Positions 18,047-26,399 of a stretch of 47,939 nt of DNA are shown piece after piece (position 1 is the first letter of the stretch; each line of letters opens with the position of its first letter). The position numbers were made by a program, and so were the translations under genes. The DNA is taken from assembly GCA_002392765.1 (NCBI GenBank), contig DGHT01000051.1:1-47939 (forward strand), read 5' to 3'. Under the pieces are notes generated by a model. The model was not told the DNA's origin, made no database searches, and was given only the letters and a program-made list of their open reading frames with translations. The stretch is from Verrucomicrobia bacterium UBA3841 (GTDB lineage Bacteria; Verrucomicrobiota; Kiritimatiellia; RFP12; UBA1067).

Positions 18047-21000
18047 GTGGAAAGCGTACTCGACATATTCCGCCAGGCATTCGGCCGTTCAGCGCAGACG
18101 CCCCGCTCCCGCTTCGCGGTTTCGTCGCTCACCGGCGCCGCCGATGCATTCGCCGCCGCCGCTTTCGCTTCGCCGGCTTCCGGCGCGTCACGCTGCGTTC
18201 TGGCGGTCACCGACGGAATACCGGCCGCCGAAAGGCTTGTTTCAGACCTGCAGACAATCTGCGCCGAATCGCCTGCGTCAGGCGTCAGGGTGCTGGAATT
18301 TCCCGTGTCGGTTCCAGGCGACAAGGCGTCGTCGTCCGCCAGACTGCGCGTCGTGGCGGCGCTCGGCGCGTGGGGAATGAACCCATACCCGCTTATCGTC
18401 GTGTCTCCAAGCATGGCGCTTTCGCAGCCGGTCGCGCACGCGGCGAAGAAATCTTTGAGACTTTGCGCGGGGGCGACGTTCCCCCAAGTATCCGGAACGC
18501 TCGCGGATTTCGGATACGAGCGCGTCCAGACCGTATGCGACGAGGGGGAATGGTCTGTAAGGGGCGGAATACTCGATGTGTGGCCCCCCGGCGAGGAATT
18601 CCCCGTCAGAGCGGAGTTTTTCGGCGACGAACTGGAAGGATTGCGCCTTTTTGACGCGTCGACCCAGCGCTCTATCGAAAAGACGGACGAAGTCGAAATC
18701 GTCCCGGTGGAGGACGGTGACGGCATCTCGCGATCCATGCTCGCGGAACTGTTCCCGGACGAAGCGGTTCTTCTCGCGTACGGGCACAATGAATACGACG
18801 CGGCTCCATTTGCGCGCGATTCGTTTACGCAGGTGTTTTTCGGCGATCCGGCGCCGGACGGCGCCGAAACGATAGATTTCCCCCTGTCTTCGCTTCCCGG
18901 CTTCGGGGAGCTTGATGCGAAGGACGCGCACCATCCTGAACTTTTCGGCGCGGCGAAAGCCAGACTCGAATCGTACCTTGAGGCCGCCTCGTCCAAAGGC
19001 GTGAAAGTGGTTCCGGCTGAAGGGCTTTCGCGCGGATTCGAGGTCCCGTCCGGTGCATGGGGCAAGGGCGTCATAGTAGTGGCTAAATCCGACAGGACGT
19101 TCGCGAAAGCGAGACTTCGCCGTTCGCGCGGCTCCGCGCGCGGACGCGAGGTGCTGGACGGCTTCGCGAACATCGAGCCCGGCGAATACGTCGTCCACCG
19201 CGATTACGGCGTGGGCAGGTATATCGGATCGTCAGAAATCATGATTGACGGCGCCCGCCGCGAGGTTTTCACGATCGAATACGACAAAGGCGCGAAACTC
19301 CGCATCCCCGCGTCGCAGGCGTTCAAGATCACGCGCTACGTCGGAGTGCACGGCAAGGAGGTGAAACTCCACGGCATCGACGGAAAGGGCTGGACGAAAG
19401 ACCGCGACGCCGCAAAGGAATCGATCGCGGATCTCGCCCGCGCACTCCTCGAGGTTCAGGCGAAGAGAAGCGCCGTTCCCGGATATTCCTACAATGTCGA
19501 TTGCGACGGATACGACGCTTTCAAAGCCGCGTTCCCGTACGAGGAAACGCCCGACCAGCTTTCGGCCATAGCCGACGTGGAGAAGGATATGTCGTCAGAC
19601 AGGCCCATGGATCGGCTTGTTTGCGGCGACGCCGGATACGGCAAGACAGAAGTGGCCATGAGGGCGGCCTACATCGCCGCGATGAACGGCAGGCAGACCG
19701 CGGTCCTCGCGCCGACAACCGTCCTCGCCGAACAGCATTTCGAAACTTTCACGTCCCGGTTCGACGGCACCCCCGTGAGGATAGAACCCATGTCCGGGTT
19801 CCAGTCGTGGCGAACGCACAAGGGCACGCGCGAACGGCTTGCGAGCGGCGTGTGCGACATCGTGATCGGCACCCACGCGCTCCTTTCGCCGCGTATACGC
19901 TTCCGCGATCTGGGGCTTGTCATCATCGACGAGGAACAGCGTTTCGGGGTGAGACACAAGGAGTTTCTGAAGAAGATGCGCGCAACAGCGGACGTGCTGA
20001 CGCTTTCAGCCACGCCGATTCCCCGCACGCTGTACATGTCGATGACCGGAATGCGAGACCTCTCGATTCTCCGTTCCCCGCCGCGCGAGAGAGTTGTCGT
20101 CGAGACGTCCGCCGTGCGCGATTCGGACGAAACGGTCAGGAAGGCGATAGAATGCGAACTCGAACGCGGCGGACAGGTGTTCTTCCTCCATAACCGCGTG
20201 GCGACCATCGGGCGGATCGAAAAACGCCTCTCCGCGCTGTGTCCGTCCGCAAGAATCACTGTTGCGCACGGAAGGATGGAGCCGCGGGAACTTGCCGTGA
20301 AAATGATGGAGTTCGAGCGCGGCGGGAGCGACATACTTCTTTCGACGACGATCGTCGAGTCCGGAATAGACATTCCGAGGGCGAACACGATCATCGTGGA
20401 CAGGGCCGACATGTTCGGTCTTTCGGATCTCTACCAGCTGCGCGGGCGGGTCGGACGTTCGTCGAAACAGGGCCGGGCCTACTTTCTCCTGCCTCCGGCC
20501 GGTCCAGTCACGGCCGACGCCAGAGAGCGCCTGGACGCGCTGAAACGAAACGGAGGACTTGGCGGCGGGTTCGACCTTGCTGTCAGGGATCTCGAATTGC
20601 GCGGCGCGGGCGATTTGCTGGGCGCCAAACAGTCAGGACACATGGCCGCCATAGGATTCGGCCTCTATTGCCAGCTCTTGAAGCGGGCGATATCTTTGTT
20701 GAAAGGCGAGAAGGCGACAATGATCGTGGATGTAAAACTGAACCTCGATTTCGTCGATTTCTCGCCGACGTCAAGCGGCGATTCGGTCGCGTCGCTGCCG
20801 TACTCCTACATCGAAGACGATGCTTCGAGAATGTTTTTCATGAAAAAAATCGCCGAGGCGTCGACGCCGCAGGAAGTGAAGTCGGTCGAGGGCGAGATGC
20901 TCGACAGATTCGGAAAGCTGCCCGCCGAAGCTGTCCGGCTGCTGTCGCTGGCGCGTCTGAAGATCGTCTGCGCAAAATCGTCGTTGTCATCGCTGGACGT

Positions 21001-21145
21001 CCGCGGCGTCAGAGCCGTTTTCAGGGACGGCAAAGGCGGGGTTGCGGGCGTGTTCGACCTGGACGACAAAAAGCCGGACGCCAAAATCGCGCATCTGGCG
21101 TCGTTCGCGAGATCGCTCGGCCGACGTGATCCCGCTGTTTCGTGA
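18047..21145 (+). CDS. mfd: Transcription-repair coupling factor Mfd
   Basis: DNA translocase that dislodges stalled RNA polymerase and recruits UvrA. The 1032 residues are slightly short of the usual 1100-1150. Order of parts: UvrB-like N-terminal region (RGGILDVWPPG), the CarD-like polymerase-interacting domain (GEYVVHRDYGVGRYIG, near 380-440), then the RecG-like motor with Walker A GDAGYGKT (~527-534), DEEQ (~627-630), SATPIPRTLYMSM and the QLRGRVGRS motif. The C-terminal inhibitory D7 domain is present but trimmed and ends in a poorly conserved tail. It starts with GTG three bases after yfcE. It converges on carB with a 34-base gap lacking a recognisable terminator. Confidence 0.95.
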   Translation: MESVLDIFRQAFGRSAQTPRSRFAVSSLTGAADAFAAAAFASPASGASRCVLAVTDGIPAAERLVSDLQTICAESPASGVRVLEFPVSVPGDKASSSARLRVVAALGAWGMNPYPLIVVSPSMALSQPVAHAAKKSLRLCAGATFPQVSGTLADFGYERVQTVCDEGEWSVRGGILDVWPPGEEFPVRAEFFGDELEGLRLFDASTQRSIEKTDEVEIVPVEDGDGISRSMLAELFPDEAVLLAYGHNEYDAAPFARDSFTQVFFGDPAPDGAETIDFPLSSLPGFGELDAKDAHHPELFGAAKARLESYLEAASSKGVKVVPAEGLSRGFEVPSGAWGKGVIVVAKSDRTFAKARLRRSRGSARGREVLDGFANIEPGEYVVHRDYGVGRYIGSSEIMIDGARREVFTIEYDKGAKLRIPASQAFKITRYVGVHGKEVKLHGIDGKGWTKDRDAAKESIADLARALLEVQAKRSAVPGYSYNVDCDGYDAFKAAFPYEETPDQLSAIADVEKDMSSDRPMDRLVCGDAGYGKTEVAMRAAYIAAMNGRQTAVLAPTTVLAEQHFETFTSRFDGTPVRIEPMSGFQSWRTHKGTRERLASGVCDIVIGTHALLSPRIRFRDLGLVIIDEEQRFGVRHKEFLKKMRATADVLTLSATPIPRTLYMSMTGMRDLSILRSPPRERVVVETSAVRDSDETVRKAIECELERGGQVFFLHNRVATIGRIEKRLSALCPSARITVAHGRMEPRELAVKMMEFERGGSDILLSTTIVESGIDIPRANTIIVDRADMFGLSDLYQLRGRVGRSSKQGRAYFLLPPAGPVTADARERLDALKRNGGLGGGFDLAVRDLELRGAGDLLGAKQSGHMAAIGFGLYCQLLKRAISLLKGEKATMIVDVKLNLDFVDFSPTSSGDSVASLPYSYIEDDASRMFFMKKIAEASTPQEVKSVEGEMLDRFGKLPAEAVRLLSLARLKIVCAKSSLSSLDVRGVRAVFRDGKGGVAGVFDLDDKKPDAKIAHLASFARSLGRRDPAVS

Positions 21146-21179
21146 TTTTACGTTGTTCCGCAGTCCGCCCGGCCGCCTT

Positions 21180-24100
21180 TTACCGCGAGAGTCCATGCCA
21201 TTCCTGCAGCGAAAGCGGTATCGGGTCTGGCTTTCCCGTGATCGCCTCCAATCCGCTGACGGCTTCGGCGAAGCCGGCGAGCGTCGTCGTCACCGGAACG
21301 CCAGCCGAGACCGCGGCGGCGCGTATCTTTACGCTGTCGTGCGCCGCCGCCTCTCCGTCCTCGCGCGTATTGACGATCCACTTCACCTTGCCGCGCTTTA
21401 TCAGGTCGATCGTGTTGGGGCTCCCAAGCGGAATCTTGTAGAGTGCGTTCGACTCTACGCCAGCGCGCCATAGCGCGGTGGAAGTTCCGCGCGTCGCCCA
21501 TATCTCGTAGCCCATCGCGTCGAGCCGCTTCGCAAGTTCGACGACTTCGCCCTTGTCTTCGTCGCGCACGCAAAGGACGATTCCGCCCCGGCCCGGCAGA
21601 GGCAGCGGACTTCCCGCCGCGGCCTGGCTCTTGTAGTACGCCGTTGCCGCGTCGTGCCCGAACGACATAACCTCGCCCGTCGACTTCATCTCCGGCGTTA
21701 GCGTGATGTCCGCACCCGGGAACTTCACGAACGGGAATACTGCTTCCTTGGCGCAGTAGTAGGGGGGCGACAACATACTTCCGACTTCAGACTTCCGGTT
21801 TTCCTGGAAGTCCGATGTCTGAAGTCCGATGTCCTTCAGCCTCTCTCCCGCCATGCAGCGCGACGCCACGCCCGCAAGCGACCAGCCGACCGCCTTCGAG
21901 ACGAACGGCACGGTGCGCGATGCGCGCGGATTCACCTCGATCATCCAGATTTCGGGCTTCTTCTCTACACGTTCTACATCTTCTACACGGCTAAAGCATC
22001 CTGTTACCGCGAGCTGGATATTCATAAGCCCGACGACGTGCAGCTTCTCCGCAAACGTGCGCGCGATGCGTTCTACTTCGGCAATCGTCTCCTGCGAGAG
22101 CGAGACCGGCGGCGTAACCGCCGCGGCGTCGCCAGAGTGGCAGCCCGCCGCCTCGATGTGCTCGAGAATCGCGCCTACGACTGTCGTCTTTCCGTCCGAG
22201 ACGCAGTCGACGTCGAGTTCGATGGCATTGGTGAGGAACTTGTCGATGAGGATCGCGCGTCCTTCGGAAATCTTCACCGCCTCTTCGACGTATTCCCTCA
22301 GGCGCTCCTCATGGTAGACGATTGCCATGCCGCGTCCTCCGAGGACGAACGAAGGACGCACGAGGACGGGATAGCCGATCTCCTGCGCGATCTTGAGCGC
22401 ATCGTCAACCGTGTGCGCGATGCCGCTCGGGGGCTGCTTTACGCCAACTTCGGCGACGAGACTGCGGAAGAAATCGCGATCCTCCGCGAGCGCGATATCC
22501 CTAGGCGAAGTGCCGAGGATGTTGACGCCCGCCGTCTCGAGCTTTTCCGCAAGGTTGAGCGGGGTCTGTCCGCCGAACTGCACGATCGCTCCGTCGCATT
22601 TCTCGCGCTCGTAGATCTCCATCACGTCCTCGAAAGTGAGCGGCTCGAAGTAGAGTTTGTCCGAAGTGTCGTAGTCGGTCGAGACTGTCTCGGGGTTGGA
22701 GTTCACCATCACGACTTCGATGCCCATCTTGCGCAGCGCAAAGGCGGCGTGGCAGCAGCACCAGTCGAACTCGATTCCCTGTCCGATGCGGTTCGGCCCG
22801 CCGCCGAGGATCATGATTTTTTGGGGACGAGAGGACTTCGGACTTACGACTTCTGACTTCGGTGATTTCTCTTCTTGTGGTTTCGCCGCTTCAAGTCCCG
22901 AAGTCTGAAGTCCGAAGTCTGAAGTCGAATAGTAGCTGTAGTAATACGGCGTCTTGGCCTCGAACTCGCCGGCGCAGGTGTCGACTTCGCCGAACTCCGG
23001 GTGGATGCCGAGAGCTGTTCGGTTGTTCCGCACTGCGTTCTCGTCCGATCCGATTGCCTGTGCGATTTCCTTGTCGCTGAATCCAGACACTTTCGCCTGG
23101 CGAAGGAGCGGGGCGTCAATTGGCAATTGACATTCGACTGTCGACGGCCGACAACCAGCCGACTTTCGACCTGCGGCATTCGACGAAAGGTATGCGCGAA
23201 ACGCGTCGATTTCTTCGAGCTCGCGCTTGAACCACGGATCGAAGCTCGCGACATCGTGTCCGGCGAGCGGCGCCTCAAGCGAGCGGACGGCCTTGAGGTA
23301 CGCCTGCTTGAAGGTGCGCCCGATTGCCATTGCCTCGCCAACGGACTTCATCTGCGTGCCGAGACGCGTATCCGCGCCGTGGAACTTCTCGAAAGTGAAG
23401 CGCGGCACCTTGACGACGACATAGTCGAGCGCCGGTTCGAAGCAGGCGGGCGTAACTTCGGTGATGTCGTTCTTCAGCTCGTCGAGCGTATAGCCCACGG
23501 CGAGAAGGGCGGCGATCTTCGCGATCGGGAAGCCCGTCGCCTTTGAGGCGAGCGCGGACGAGCGGGAGACGCGCGGGTTCATCTCGATGATGATGCGCCG
23601 TCCAGTCTTCGGATTGACGGCCCACTGGACGTTCGATCCGCCGGTCGCGATCCCAATCGCCTCCAGTACGCGGATCGAGTCGTCGCGCATCGCCTGGTAT
23701 TCGCGGTCGGTCAAGGTCTGTATCGGCGCGACTGTGATTGAGTCGCCTGTATGCACTCCCATCGGATCCATGTTCTCGATGGAGCATACGATTACGGCGT
23801 CCCCCGCCTTGTCGCGCATCACCTCCATCTCGAATTCCTTCCATCCGATGAGGGACTCCTCGACGAGGACCTCGTGGTTGAGGGAGGCCTCGAGTCCGTG
23901 CAAGACGATTTCGCGGAACTCGTCCGCGCTGCGAGCGATCCCGCCGCCCGTTCCGCCGAGCGTAAAGCCGGGACGGATGATGAGCGGCCATGTGCCGATT
24001 CTCTTTGCAATTGCCTCGGCCTCTTCTGGCGAATGGGCGCTGCCGGACTTAGGCATGTCCAGTCCGAGTTTCGCCATCGCAGCCTTGAAGAGATTGCGGT

Positions 24101-24479
24101 CTTCCGCGCGGGCAATAGCGTCCGCATCCGCGCCGATCATCTCTACGCCGCATTCCGCGAGAACGCCGGAGCGCTTAAGCTCCATCGCGAGGTTGAGCGC
24201 GGTCTGTCCGCCGAGCGTGGGGAGCAGGGCGTCGGGCTTTTCCTTTCGGATTACCGCCGACACTGAATCGACCGTCAAAGGTTCGATGTATGTCGCCTCG
24301 GCCATCTCTGGATCGGTCATCACCGTCGCAGGGTTGGAGTTTACGAGGACGATTTCGTATCCTTCCTTGCGCAGAGCCTTCACCGCCTGGCAGCCCGAGT
24401 AGTCGAACTCGCAGCCTTGTCCGATGACTATGGGGCCGGAGCCGATAATAAGAATCTTCTTCAAATCAGTGCGCTTCAT
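21180..24479 (-). CDS. carB: Carbamoyl-phosphate synthase large subunit, with in-frame repeat inserts
   Basis: Makes carbamoyl phosphate from bicarbonate, ATP and ammonia tunnelled from CarA, for pyrimidines and arginine. It has two ATP-grasp halves: IIGSGPIVIGQGCEFDYSG and GGTGGG in the first, ILGGGPNRIGQGIEFDWCC and SFVLGGRGM in the second, plus a C-terminal MGS-like allosteric domain. The 1099 residues exceed the usual ~1070. The excess lies in four repeat-derived segments at residues ~433-455, 517-549, 831-840 and 882-901, in linkers or surface loops rather than active sites. carA is about 7 kb away, so carAB are not adjacent. The ATG lies only ~4 bases from the start site predicted by the sigma-54-type promoter upstream. 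Confidence 0.96.
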   Translation of the reverse strand: MKRTDLKKILIIGSGPIVIGQGCEFDYSGCQAVKALRKEGYEIVLVNSNPATVMTDPEMAEATYIEPLTVDSVSAVIRKEKPDALLPTLGGQTALNLAMELKRSGVLAECGVEMIGADADAIARAEDRNLFKAAMAKLGLDMPKSGSAHSPEEAEAIAKRIGTWPLIIRPGFTLGGTGGGIARSADEFREIVLHGLEASLNHEVLVEESLIGWKEFEMEVMRDKAGDAVIVCSIENMDPMGVHTGDSITVAPIQTLTDREYQAMRDDSIRVLEAIGIATGGSNVQWAVNPKTGRRIIIEMNPRVSRSSALASKATGFPIAKIAALLAVGYTLDELKNDITEVTPACFEPALDYVVVKVPRFTFEKFHGADTRLGTQMKSVGEAMAIGRTFKQAYLKAVRSLEAPLAGHDVASFDPWFKRELEEIDAFRAYLSSNAAGRKSAGCRPSTVECQLPIDAPLLRQAKVSGFSDKEIAQAIGSDENAVRNNRTALGIHPEFGEVDTCAGEFEAKTPYYYSYYSTSDFGLQTSGLEAAKPQEEKSPKSEVVSPKSSRPQKIMILGGGPNRIGQGIEFDWCCCHAAFALRKMGIEVVMVNSNPETVSTDYDTSDKLYFEPLTFEDVMEIYEREKCDGAIVQFGGQTPLNLAEKLETAGVNILGTSPRDIALAEDRDFFRSLVAEVGVKQPPSGIAHTVDDALKIAQEIGYPVLVRPSFVLGGRGMAIVYHEERLREYVEEAVKISEGRAILIDKFLTNAIELDVDCVSDGKTTVVGAILEHIEAAGCHSGDAAAVTPPVSLSQETIAEVERIARTFAEKLHVVGLMNIQLAVTGCFSRVEDVERVEKKPEIWMIEVNPRASRTVPFVSKAVGWSLAGVASRCMAGERLKDIGLQTSDFQENRKSEVGSMLSPPYYCAKEAVFPFVKFPGADITLTPEMKSTGEVMSFGHDAATAYYKSQAAAGSPLPLPGRGGIVLCVRDEDKGEVVELAKRLDAMGYEIWATRGTSTALWRAGVESNALYKIPLGSPNTIDLIKRGKVKWIVNTREDGEAAAHDSVKIRAAAVSAGVPVTTTLAGFAEAVSGLEAITGKPDPIPLSLQEWHGLSR
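21778..21834 (-). repeat. Family A palindromic heptads in carB (residues ~882-901)
   Basis: GACTTC heptads face GAAGTC heptads across a short spacer, forming a hairpin, all in the carB frame. The encoded peptide contains LQTSDF and KSEVGS, shared with other family A copies. Confidence 0.85.
21963..21990 (-). repeat. Family D 9-base repeat in carB
   Basis: Three units like GTGTAGAAN (on the coding strand) encode VEDVERVE. The same run with its flanking TTTAGCC occurs in purF, and the units recur in gltB. Confidence 0.8.
22834..22930 (-). repeat. Family A palindromic heptads in carB (residues ~517-549)
   Basis: The longest family A copy: GACTTCN heptads, an unrelated spacer of about 40 bases, then GAAGTCN heptads. 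It falls between the two synthetase halves, just before ILGGGPNRIG, and encodes TSDFGLQTSG and KSEVVSPKS. Confidence 0.85.
23116..23185 (-). repeat. Family C palindromic repeat in carB (residues ~433-455)
   Basis: CATTCGACTGTCGACGGCCG faces CTTTCGAC...CATTCGACG. Related CATTCGAC/GTCGAATG elements sit in carA, purF and gltB. Confidence 0.75.
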
Positions 24480-24493
24480 ATTGAAGACTTATA

Positions 24494-24508
24494 GCACGTT
24501 CCGTGCCA
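24494..24508 (-). promoter_or_regulatory. Sigma-54-type (-24/-12) promoter of carB
   Basis: On the minus strand TGGCACG, four bases, then GTGCT. The -24 GG and -12 GC have the required 11-base step, and seven of seven -24 bases match the RpoN consensus TGGCACG. The predicted start is ~24482, three bases before the carB ATG. The same 16-base design precedes glnN and glnK. Confidence 0.75.
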
Positions 24509-24541
24509 ACGGTGAAAAGCCCGCGAAAACGAATGGGAGCG

Positions 24542-24556
24542 TTACACGGCGTGTAA
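24542..24556. promoter_or_regulatory. Palindromic operator candidate TTACA-N5-TGTAA
   Basis: A perfect 15-base inverted repeat (TTACACG-G-CGTGTAA) centred ~67 bases upstream of the predicted carB start. The other copy in the window (36767-36781) is centred ~66 bases upstream of the predicted glnK start. It is a candidate site for a sigma-54 activator. Confidence 0.6.
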
Positions 24557-24655
24557 TTCCCGCCGGTCCTGGATTACAGAATTTGATATTTCCCCTTCAG
24601 GCGCGGCAGATGCGGGGGCGCGATTCTCGAAAATTCCTTCATGCTGAATTTGCCA

Positions 24656-24684
24656 TTGCATTCGCCGCGCGAGTGTGATATAAT
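24656..24684 (+). promoter_or_regulatory. Promoter of the leu operon
   Basis: TTGCAT (24656-24661), a 17-base spacer, and TATAAT (24679-24684) preceded by TG as an extended -10. RNA should start near 24691, about 20 bases before the leader peptide ATG. Confidence 0.7.
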
Positions 24685-24711
24685 ATCCAGCCACAAAGGC
24701 AAAACAGCAAT

Positions 24712-24786
24712 ATGAATTCGAACTTTCTTTGCAACGGGCTTCTTCTCCTTGCGCTTACTAAGCGCGGGGCGCGTTTGCTTGTGTAG
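24712..24786 (+). CDS. leuL: Leucine-rich leader peptide of the leu attenuator
   Basis: A 24-codon frame from ATG 24712 to TAG 24784-24786. Eight codons are leucine: 6, four in a row at 10-13, then 15, 22 and 23, six of the eight being CTT. It lies between the leu promoter and a strong terminator that precedes leuA. As in enterobacterial leuL, translation would sense charged tRNA-Leu: stalling at codons 10-15 leaves the downstream RNA (24762-24778) free for an antiterminator, while reading to the stop covers it. An AAAGG at 24695-24699 could serve as ribosome site. The homology is functional; the sequence itself is not expected to be conserved. Confidence 0.82.
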   Translation: MNSNFLCNGLLLLALTKRGARLLV

Positions 24787-24825
24787 AAAAGTTCGGTTTC
24801 AGGACAAAGGCAAACGGCTCCGCGC
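24762..24825 (+). promoter_or_regulatory. Antiterminator helix of the leu attenuator
   Basis: GCGCGGGG (24762-24769) pairs with CTCCGCGC (24818-24825), and GTTTGC (24773-24778) pairs with GCAAAC (24810-24815), joined by C70-G17 and C72-G16 with one bulged G. This helix uses the 5' arm of the terminator, so the two are mutually exclusive. Its left strand overlaps the end of the leader peptide reading frame. Confidence 0.75.
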
Positions 24826-24849
24826 GAAGTGCGGGGCCGTTTTTGTTTT
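24812..24849 (+). terminator. Attenuator terminator before leuA
   Basis: A stem of 10-12 pairs (24812-24823 with 24831-24842), a 7-base loop, then a run TTTTTGTTTT. A strong intrinsic terminator inside a 5' leader, 30 bases before leuA, is the hallmark of attenuation. Confidence 0.85.
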
Positions 24850-24878
24850 GCCCTCAAACCCCAAAAGGATGAATGCAG

Positions 24879-26399
24879 ATGAATGCGATACAAATATTCG
24901 ACACGACGCTCCGGGACGGCGAACAGGCCCCCGGCTACGCGATGAACATCGACGAGAAGCTGCGCATGGCGCTCCAGCTCGAATCGCTCGGCGTCGATGT
25001 CATGGAAGCCGGCTTCGCCGTGGCCTCCCCCGGCGACTTCGCGTCTGTGAAGGCGATAGCGGGCGCGATCAAGACGTCTTCGGTCTGCTCCCTTTCGCGG
25101 GCGACCGAGAAAGACATCGACGCGTCGGCGGCCGCGATCAAGGACGCCGTCCGCCCGCGAATCCACACCTTCATCGCGACGAGCGACATCCATCTCAAGT
25201 ACAAGCTGCGGATTTCCCGCGCCGACTGCCTCAAGCGCATCAGGCGCGCCGTCGCCTACGCCCGCAACCTGTGCGGCGAAGTGGAATTCTCGGCGGAAGA
25301 CGCCTCGCGCACCGACATCGATTTTCTCTGCAAGGCGCTCGAGACGGCGATCGCCGCCGGCGCCGCGGTCGTGAACATCCCCGACACCGTCGGATATTCC
25401 ACGCCGGACGAATTCGGCGCAATCGTCTCCGCCGTCATGAACCGCGTCAAAGGCATCGAGAACGCCGTCGTCTCGACGCACTGCCATGACGACCTCGGCC
25501 TCGCCGTCGCGAACTCGCTCGCGGGCGTCCGCGCCGGCGCAAGGCAGGTGGAATGCACCGTCTGCGGCATAGGCGAACGCGCGGGCAACGCCGCGCTCGA
25601 GGAGATCGCGATGGGGCTCAAGACGCGCCGCGACGCGTATGGTGCGATCGCGACGCGGATAAAGACCGAGGAAATCGCCCGCACCGCGCATCTTCTTTCC
25701 ACCATCACCGGCGTTCGCATAGCCCCGGGAAAGGCGATCGTCGGGACGAACGCCTTCGCGCATGAAAGCGGCATACACCAGCACGGCGTCCTCTCGAATG
25801 CGGAGACGTACGAAATCATGACGCCGGAATCGGTCGGCATGAAGAAGACTGAGCTCGTCCTCGGGAAGCATTCCGGGCAGCACGCCCTCGAAAACCGCCT
25901 CAAAGACCTCGGGTACGAGCTCGACGCAGACCGCGCGGCGGAGGTTTTCGCGGCGTTCAAGGCGCTCGCCGACCGCAAGAAGAAGATAACCGACCGCGAT
26001 CTCGTGGCTCTTGCCGAATCTCGCGTCTCGTCCAAGAAAGACGCGACGCGGGAGTGGCGTCTCGACTCGTTCGTCGTCAACAGCGGCAACCACATGAGCG
26101 CGACGGCCCAGATAACTCTCGTTAAAGGCAGGCGAACCGTCCAGGAGGCGGCGATCGGCACGGGGCCCATCTATGCGGCGTTCCGCGCGGTGGAGAAGAT
26201 AATCCGCCACCGCTTCGTCCTCGAAGACTACCGCATCGAGGCAGTGACCGAGCGGCGCGACGCGCTTGGCGAAGTCCTCGTGAAAATCTCCGACGCCAAG
26301 GGATCGTACAGGGGGCGGGGCGTCTCGACCGACGTGATTGAAGGCTCGATCCTCGCGCTGCTCGTCGCGGTCAACAGGATGCTGGAGGCGAAACAATGA
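24879..26399 (+). CDS. leuA: 2-isopropylmalate synthase
   Basis: First committed step of leucine synthesis: acetyl-CoA plus 2-oxoisovalerate to 2-isopropylmalate. About 506 residues, the usual length. The HMGL-like catalytic barrel begins FDTTLRDGEQAPG and includes STHCHDDLGLAVANS, with the metal-binding His residues, and CTVCGIGERAGN. The C-terminal LeuA dimer domain, which carries leucine feedback, is complete. AGGA at 24866-24869 is 9 bases before ATG 24879 but only 3 before ATG 24873, so the former is preferred. The stop overlaps the leuC start as ATGA. Confidence 0.95.
   Translation: MNAIQIFDTTLRDGEQAPGYAMNIDEKLRMALQLESLGVDVMEAGFAVASPGDFASVKAIAGAIKTSSVCSLSRATEKDIDASAAAIKDAVRPRIHTFIATSDIHLKYKLRISRADCLKRIRRAVAYARNLCGEVEFSAEDASRTDIDFLCKALETAIAAGAAVVNIPDTVGYSTPDEFGAIVSAVMNRVKGIENAVVSTHCHDDLGLAVANSLAGVRAGARQVECTVCGIGERAGNAALEEIAMGLKTRRDAYGAIATRIKTEEIARTAHLLSTITGVRIAPGKAIVGTNAFAHESGIHQHGVLSNAETYEIMTPESVGMKKTELVLGKHSGQHALENRLKDLGYELDADRAAEVFAAFKALADRKKKITDRDLVALAESRVSSKKDATREWRLDSFVVNSGNHMSATAQITLVKGRRTVQEAAIGTGPIYAAFRAVEKIIRHRFVLEDYRIEAVTERRDALGEVLVKISDAKGSYRGRGVSTDVIEGSILALLVAVNRMLEAKQ

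Noticed and set aside
22834..23185. Inserts in carB and gltB as inteins
   Set aside because: They are 10-35 residues, far too short, and lack splice-junction Cys/Ser and His-Asn motifs.
24700..24860. T-box or amino-acid riboswitch before leuA
   Set aside because: No specifier-loop or T-box consensus is present, while leader peptide and mutually exclusive hairpins explain the region fully.
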